Source of the DNA: UBA4971 sp900019985
Lineage (GTDB): Bacteria > Bacillota > SHA-98 > UBA4971
Reading direction: 5' to 3'
Length of the DNA: 17,148 nt
NCBI GenBank assembly: GCA_050949175.1
Contig: JBMNFG010000004.1
Location: forward strand, 1-17,148
In this document: positions 14,981 to 17,148 of the stretch, piece after piece
How the letters are laid out: each line of letters begins with the position of its first letter
How positions within the stretch are numbered: position 1 is the stretch's first letter
The notes under the pieces: generated by a model
The model's database searches: none
Told to the model about the DNA's origin: nothing
The model's input: the letters and a program-made list of their open reading frames with translations, nothing else
Position numbers and translations under genes: made by a program

Positions 14981-15060
14981 AAACAAATATTGAAGCAAAT
15001 ATTGAAACGGATCTTGAAACAAATATTGAAACGGATCTTGAGACAGATTCGGAGACAAAG
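14981..15060 (+). repeat. 12-bp tandem repeat array downstream of abgA
   Basis: About 6.7 units are present: AAACAAATATTG (14981 and 15017), AAGCAAATATTG (14993), AAACGGATCTTG (15005 and 15029), AGACAGATTCGG (15041), and a partial AGACAAAG. The alternation of two unit variants implies a 24-bp duplication step. One frame would give a KQILKRIL peptide repeat with no credible start, so I treat it as non-coding. Confidence 0.85.
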
Positions 15061-15090
15061 GTTCAGTTTTTGCTATCCTTTATGGTTTTT

Positions 15091-15572
15091 ACGAGCAAAC
15101 GCTCATAAATGGTCTGTTTTCAGCCACCTTTCCTCAAAGAGATGGTTCAATGTCGACCACACTTTCCGATTTTTTCGAGCAAATGCTCATAAATGGGAGA
15201 TTTTGAACCACCCAAGCCGCCTTAGGTGGTAGAGATTCGACCACGTTTTCAGGTTGCAGGCCGGTTTTGGGAGCTTTTTAGGGCTCAGGTGGTAGAATGC
15301 CTACCACTTTTTTGGCAAATGTGGCAGTTTTTCGCCCACCTTTTCAGAAAATGTGGGCGAGTTTCGACCACCAAGCCGTGATTTGTAAGATTATGGGAGG
15401 CGTGGTGGTCGATATCCTACCACCTTAACGCCTGATCATGGTAGAAAACCTTCCACCCTTGAGCCTCTTGGTGGGCGAGAATCTACCATTTTAGAGCTTA
15501 CGCTCAAAACTGTGGTAGAAAAGCTGCCACCAAAGACCGGAACGGTGGTTGATTTTCGCCCACTCTCAGCCG
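15091..15572 (+). repeat. Array of about 12 imperfect hairpin units resembling the abgA terminator stem
   Basis: Roughly twelve dyads with arms of the GGTGG...CCACC type occur between 15110 and 15563. Clear units are 15226-15244, 15289-15307, 15321-15339, 15353-15371, 15404-15424, 15469-15488, 15512-15530 and 15545-15563; weaker ones are near 15110, 15143, 15194 and 15440. Dyad centres lie 32-33 nt apart within groups of two or three, with larger steps of about 42-63 nt between groups. Several groups are preceded by a mini-hairpin GAGC-NNNN-GCTC followed by AAA (15092-15104, 15177-15188, 15494-15505). Loops and linkers are not conserved. Arms vary in a paired manner (TCG/CGA versus TAG/CTA), which suggests RNA structure. 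The stretch has no credible gene. Confidence 0.75.
15289..15313 (+). terminator. Terminator-like hairpin unit inside the array
   Basis: GTGGTAG (15289-15295) pairs with CTACCAC (15301-15307) around a 5-nt loop and is followed by six T (15308-15313). This is the same layout as the abgA terminator, with one compensated base pair changed. It is the only array unit with a long T-run. Confidence 0.7.
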
Positions 15573-15657
15573 TGAATACTTTTGTTTAGCAAAACGTGAT
15601 AGAGACTATAGCAGAAAAGAGGTTCAGGAGAGGTGTTCATGCTCGGAGGGCTAAAGG

Positions 15658-15686
15658 TTGCCTTGTTTTAGTAAAGGGTATATAAT
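15658..15686 (+). promoter_or_regulatory. Sigma-A-type promoter of the hydE transcript
   Basis: TTGCCT (15658-15663), a 17-nt spacer, and a perfect TATAAT (15681-15686) make a good promoter. Transcription would start near 15693, leaving a leader of about 445 nt before hydE. Small hairpins AGTCA/TGACT (15697-15711) and ACCTC/GAGGT (15721-15739) follow at once. The stretch 15573-15657 just upstream shows no gene beyond a 10-codon ORF at 15639 with AGGAGAGG before it, which I do not call. Confidence 0.75.
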
Positions 15687-15736
15687 GCAAATGACAGTCA
15701 TGTGGTGACTTTTGCTAGGTACCTCTCAACCCGTGA

Positions 15737-15846
15737 GGTTAAGTTGTAAAGTGGATAAGGCTAAGCCACAAACTGGATAAAGCTAAGTCACAAACTGGAT
15801 AAGGTTAAGTCGCAGAGTTAACGAGGTTAAGTCATAAAGTCAATAA
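15737..15846 (+). repeat. 22-bp tandem repeat array in the hydE leader
   Basis: There are five contiguous 22-bp units: 15737-15758, 15759-15780, 15781-15802, 15803-15824 and 15825-15846. Each begins GGTTAAGTC or a close variant (GGCTAAGCC, AGCTAAGTC) and most end in GGATAA or a variant. Units two and three differ at only two positions; the last two are more diverged. The array lies within the predicted transcript, 50-160 nt after the promoter. Confidence 0.9.
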
Positions 15847-16041
15847 AGTCCGGGCTTGCTTGCCTGAGGGCGAGGATTAAGATTCTCTATCTCCCAAACC
15901 TCGAGGGCGAGCCGGATTGGAAAACATTATTAGCTGTCCCTGAGTGGAGGGGTAAAACCTGAACGCAAGGGGAGGCGAGCTTTTATTTTGCGGAATCTTT
16001 TAGGCAAGGCCCGTCTCCCGAGCGTAGGGGAGGCGGGCCTT
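15847..16041 (+). other. Structured untranslated leader upstream of hydE
   Basis: This segment folds into several GC-rich helices. TCCGG-G-CTTGC (about 15848) can pair with GGCGAGCCGGA (about 15906). CCCT/AGGG closes a small loop near 15938-15951. A 14-bp stem pairs AAGGCCCGTCTCCC (16006-16019) with GGGAGGCGGGCCTT (16028-16041), with one T-G pair. Two further blocks related to its right arm (GAGGGCGAGCC, GGGGAGGCGAGC) recur upstream. No long T-run follows the last stem. I could not match it to a known riboswitch class. It may be a regulatory RNA or simply repeat-derived. Confidence 0.5.
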
Positions 16042-16136
16042 AAACATTGGATCCGAAGAAGAAAGCACCTAAGCACACAAAGCTCAGAGTTAATGGGCAG
16101 TCAAACGGGCAGTCAGCAGACTGCGTGGAGTTGTCT

Positions 16137-17148
16137 GTGGCAAGCATAGATCACAAGAGACTCGAGGAACCGGATATTGGGTATATTGCGCAGTTGCTAC
16201 GAGCGCATCCTGAAGATGAGGCAGAGTCGCTGTTTCGTTGTGCAGATAGGGTTCGTAAGCGCTCAGTGGGAGACTCTGTCCACGTTCGAGGGATTATCGA
16301 GTTTTCCAACTACTGTGCGAGGACCTGCTTGTATTGCGGGCTCAGACGTGATAACGGTAGGCTCAAGAGATACAGGATGACCCCGGATGAAATAATCGCA
16401 GTTTCAAAGACGGCAATCCAAAACGGCTACCGCACAATCGTGCTCCAGTCAGGTGAAGATCCATATTACAGCGCATCAGATATTGCTCGAATTGTCGACA
16501 GGATTAAGGACCTCGGGGATGTAGCCGTGACGTTGTCTGTTGGTGAAAGATCGCACAGCGAGTACGCAACGATGAAAGCAGCCGGTGCAGATAGATTTCT
16601 GCTAAAACACGAGACTGCTGACCCTGACCTCTACAGAAAGCTCCATCCTGGAAAATCTCTTGACGAGAGGATTGAATGCCTCAAAAGCCTGAAAGATTTA
16701 GGATTTCAAATAGGTTCCGGATTCATTATCGGCCTGCCCAGTCAAACCGTTTCTACGATTGCCAGGGACATTGCTCTCCTGAAAGAGCTGGATGTGGATA
16801 TGGCAGGCATCGGGCCGTTCATCCCGCATCCTGATACCCCTTTAGCATCGCACCCAGCAGGCGATGTAAGGTTAACTTTGAAAGCTTTGGCAGTTACAAG
16901 ACTCGTCTTACCGCATGCGCATTTACCTACTACGACTGCGCTTTCCACTCTACACCGGGACGGACGAAGACTGGCTTTATCCTCCGGTGCAAACGTAATA
17001 ATGCCCAACATAACTCCGGCGAGGTACAGAGAACTCTACGAGATTTATCCTGATAGCGCATCGCTTAGCGATCCTGAGGACGGTGGCATTAGAGAAGTTG
17101 CTGAGATGTTGGAATCAATGGGAAGGAGGCTTTCAAAAACCAGAGGCG
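16137..17148 (+). CDS. hydE: [FeFe]-hydrogenase H-cluster radical SAM maturase HydE (3' partial)
   Basis: HydE is a cytoplasmic radical-SAM enzyme that, with HydF and HydG, builds the diiron subcluster of [FeFe] hydrogenases. The frame is open to the window end (about 337 codons; family members are about 350). The radical-SAM motif is C60-x3-C64-x2-C67 in FSNYCARTCLYCGLRRDNGR. HydE-specific stretches follow: TIVLQSGEDPYY, AGADRFLLKHETADPDLYRK, IIGLPSQTVS, GIGPFIPHPDTPLASHP, LPTTTALSTL and GANVIMPNITP. I chose GTG 16137 because GGAG lies six nt upstream and the protein length then fits; GTG 16125, TTG 16131 and TTG 16047 are alternatives. The C-terminal cysteines that bind an accessory cluster in Thermotoga HydE are absent, as in many HydE proteins. 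The last 15-20 residues lie outside the window. Confidence 0.95.
   Translation, partial: MASIDHKRLEEPDIGYIAQLLRAHPEDEAESLFRCADRVRKRSVGDSVHVRGIIEFSNYCARTCLYCGLRRDNGRLKRYRMTPDEIIAVSKTAIQNGYRTIVLQSGEDPYYSASDIARIVDRIKDLGDVAVTLSVGERSHSEYATMKAAGADRFLLKHETADPDLYRKLHPGKSLDERIECLKSLKDLGFQIGSGFIIGLPSQTVSTIARDIALLKELDVDMAGIGPFIPHPDTPLASHPAGDVRLTLKALAVTRLVLPHAHLPTTTALSTLHRDGRRLALSSGANVIMPNITPARYRELYEIYPDSASLSDPEDGGIREVAEMLESMGRRLSKTRG

Noticed and set aside
14738..15232. Plus-strand ORF containing a KQILKRIL-type repeat
   Set aside because: It begins inside abgA in another frame, crosses the strong abgA terminator, and its repeat is just the translated 12-bp array.
15091..15572. CRISPR array
   Set aside because: The units share only dyad arms, not a constant repeat. 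Linkers are about 12 nt, far shorter than spacers, and no cas genes are present.
15639..15671. 10-codon ORF with AGGAGAGG upstream, just before and across the hydE promoter
   Set aside because: It is too short and overlaps the -35 element; there is nothing to support translation.
16177..16380. 67-aa plus-strand ORF near the hydE start
   Set aside because: It is out of frame with hydE and overlaps its conserved radical-SAM region; it is a shadow ORF.

Overview
The window looks like a chromosomal segment of an anaerobic member of the Bacillota (Clostridia in the wide sense). The reasons are a canonical T-box leader RNA, AGGAGG-type ribosome binding sites, compact operons, moderate GC content, and an [FeFe]-hydrogenase maturase gene (hydE). 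No tRNA, rRNA, insertion sequence or CRISPR array was seen. All genes lie on the + strand.

Positions 1-4778 hold a complete-looking HAAT-type (branched-chain amino-acid, Liv) ABC importer, except that the substrate-binding protein lacks its N-terminus at the window edge: binding protein, LivH, LivM, LivG, LivF. livM/livG and livG/livF overlap by 4 nt. A 296-nt gap of unclear content separates the binding protein from livH.

Positions 4879-10324 hold a second HAAT operon. It has a sigma-A-like promoter, a T-box leader whose specifier codon reads UGG (tryptophan), and a leader terminator. These are followed by a binding protein, LivH, and an unusual 939-aa protein that fuses LivM, LivG and LivF in one chain. 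The T-box suggests that uncharged tRNA-Trp switches this importer on, so its substrate may be tryptophan or a related aromatic compound rather than a branched-chain amino acid. The LivG part of the fusion has lost the ABC-signature glycine.

Positions 10828-14955 hold a catabolic or salvage module: a DcuC-family carboxylate transporter, an M20 hydrolase of the hydantoinase/carbamoylase (allantoate amidohydrolase) type, and a second M20 enzyme that closely resembles E. coli AbgA. It ends at a clear intrinsic terminator. The likely role is uptake and hydrolysis of an N-acyl or N-carbamoyl amino acid; the substrate is not determined.

Positions 14956-16136 are non-coding and rich in repeats. They hold a 12-bp tandem array, about twelve short imperfect hairpins whose arms resemble the abgA terminator and which sit in groups with a 32-33 nt internal period, a consensus promoter, a 22-bp tandem array, and a structured leader. 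hydE starts near 16137 and runs off the end of the window.

A recurring oddity is short tandem repeats in the intergenic regions (18, 18, 12 and 22 bp units). Two of these arrays begin exactly at the stop codon of the upstream gene.
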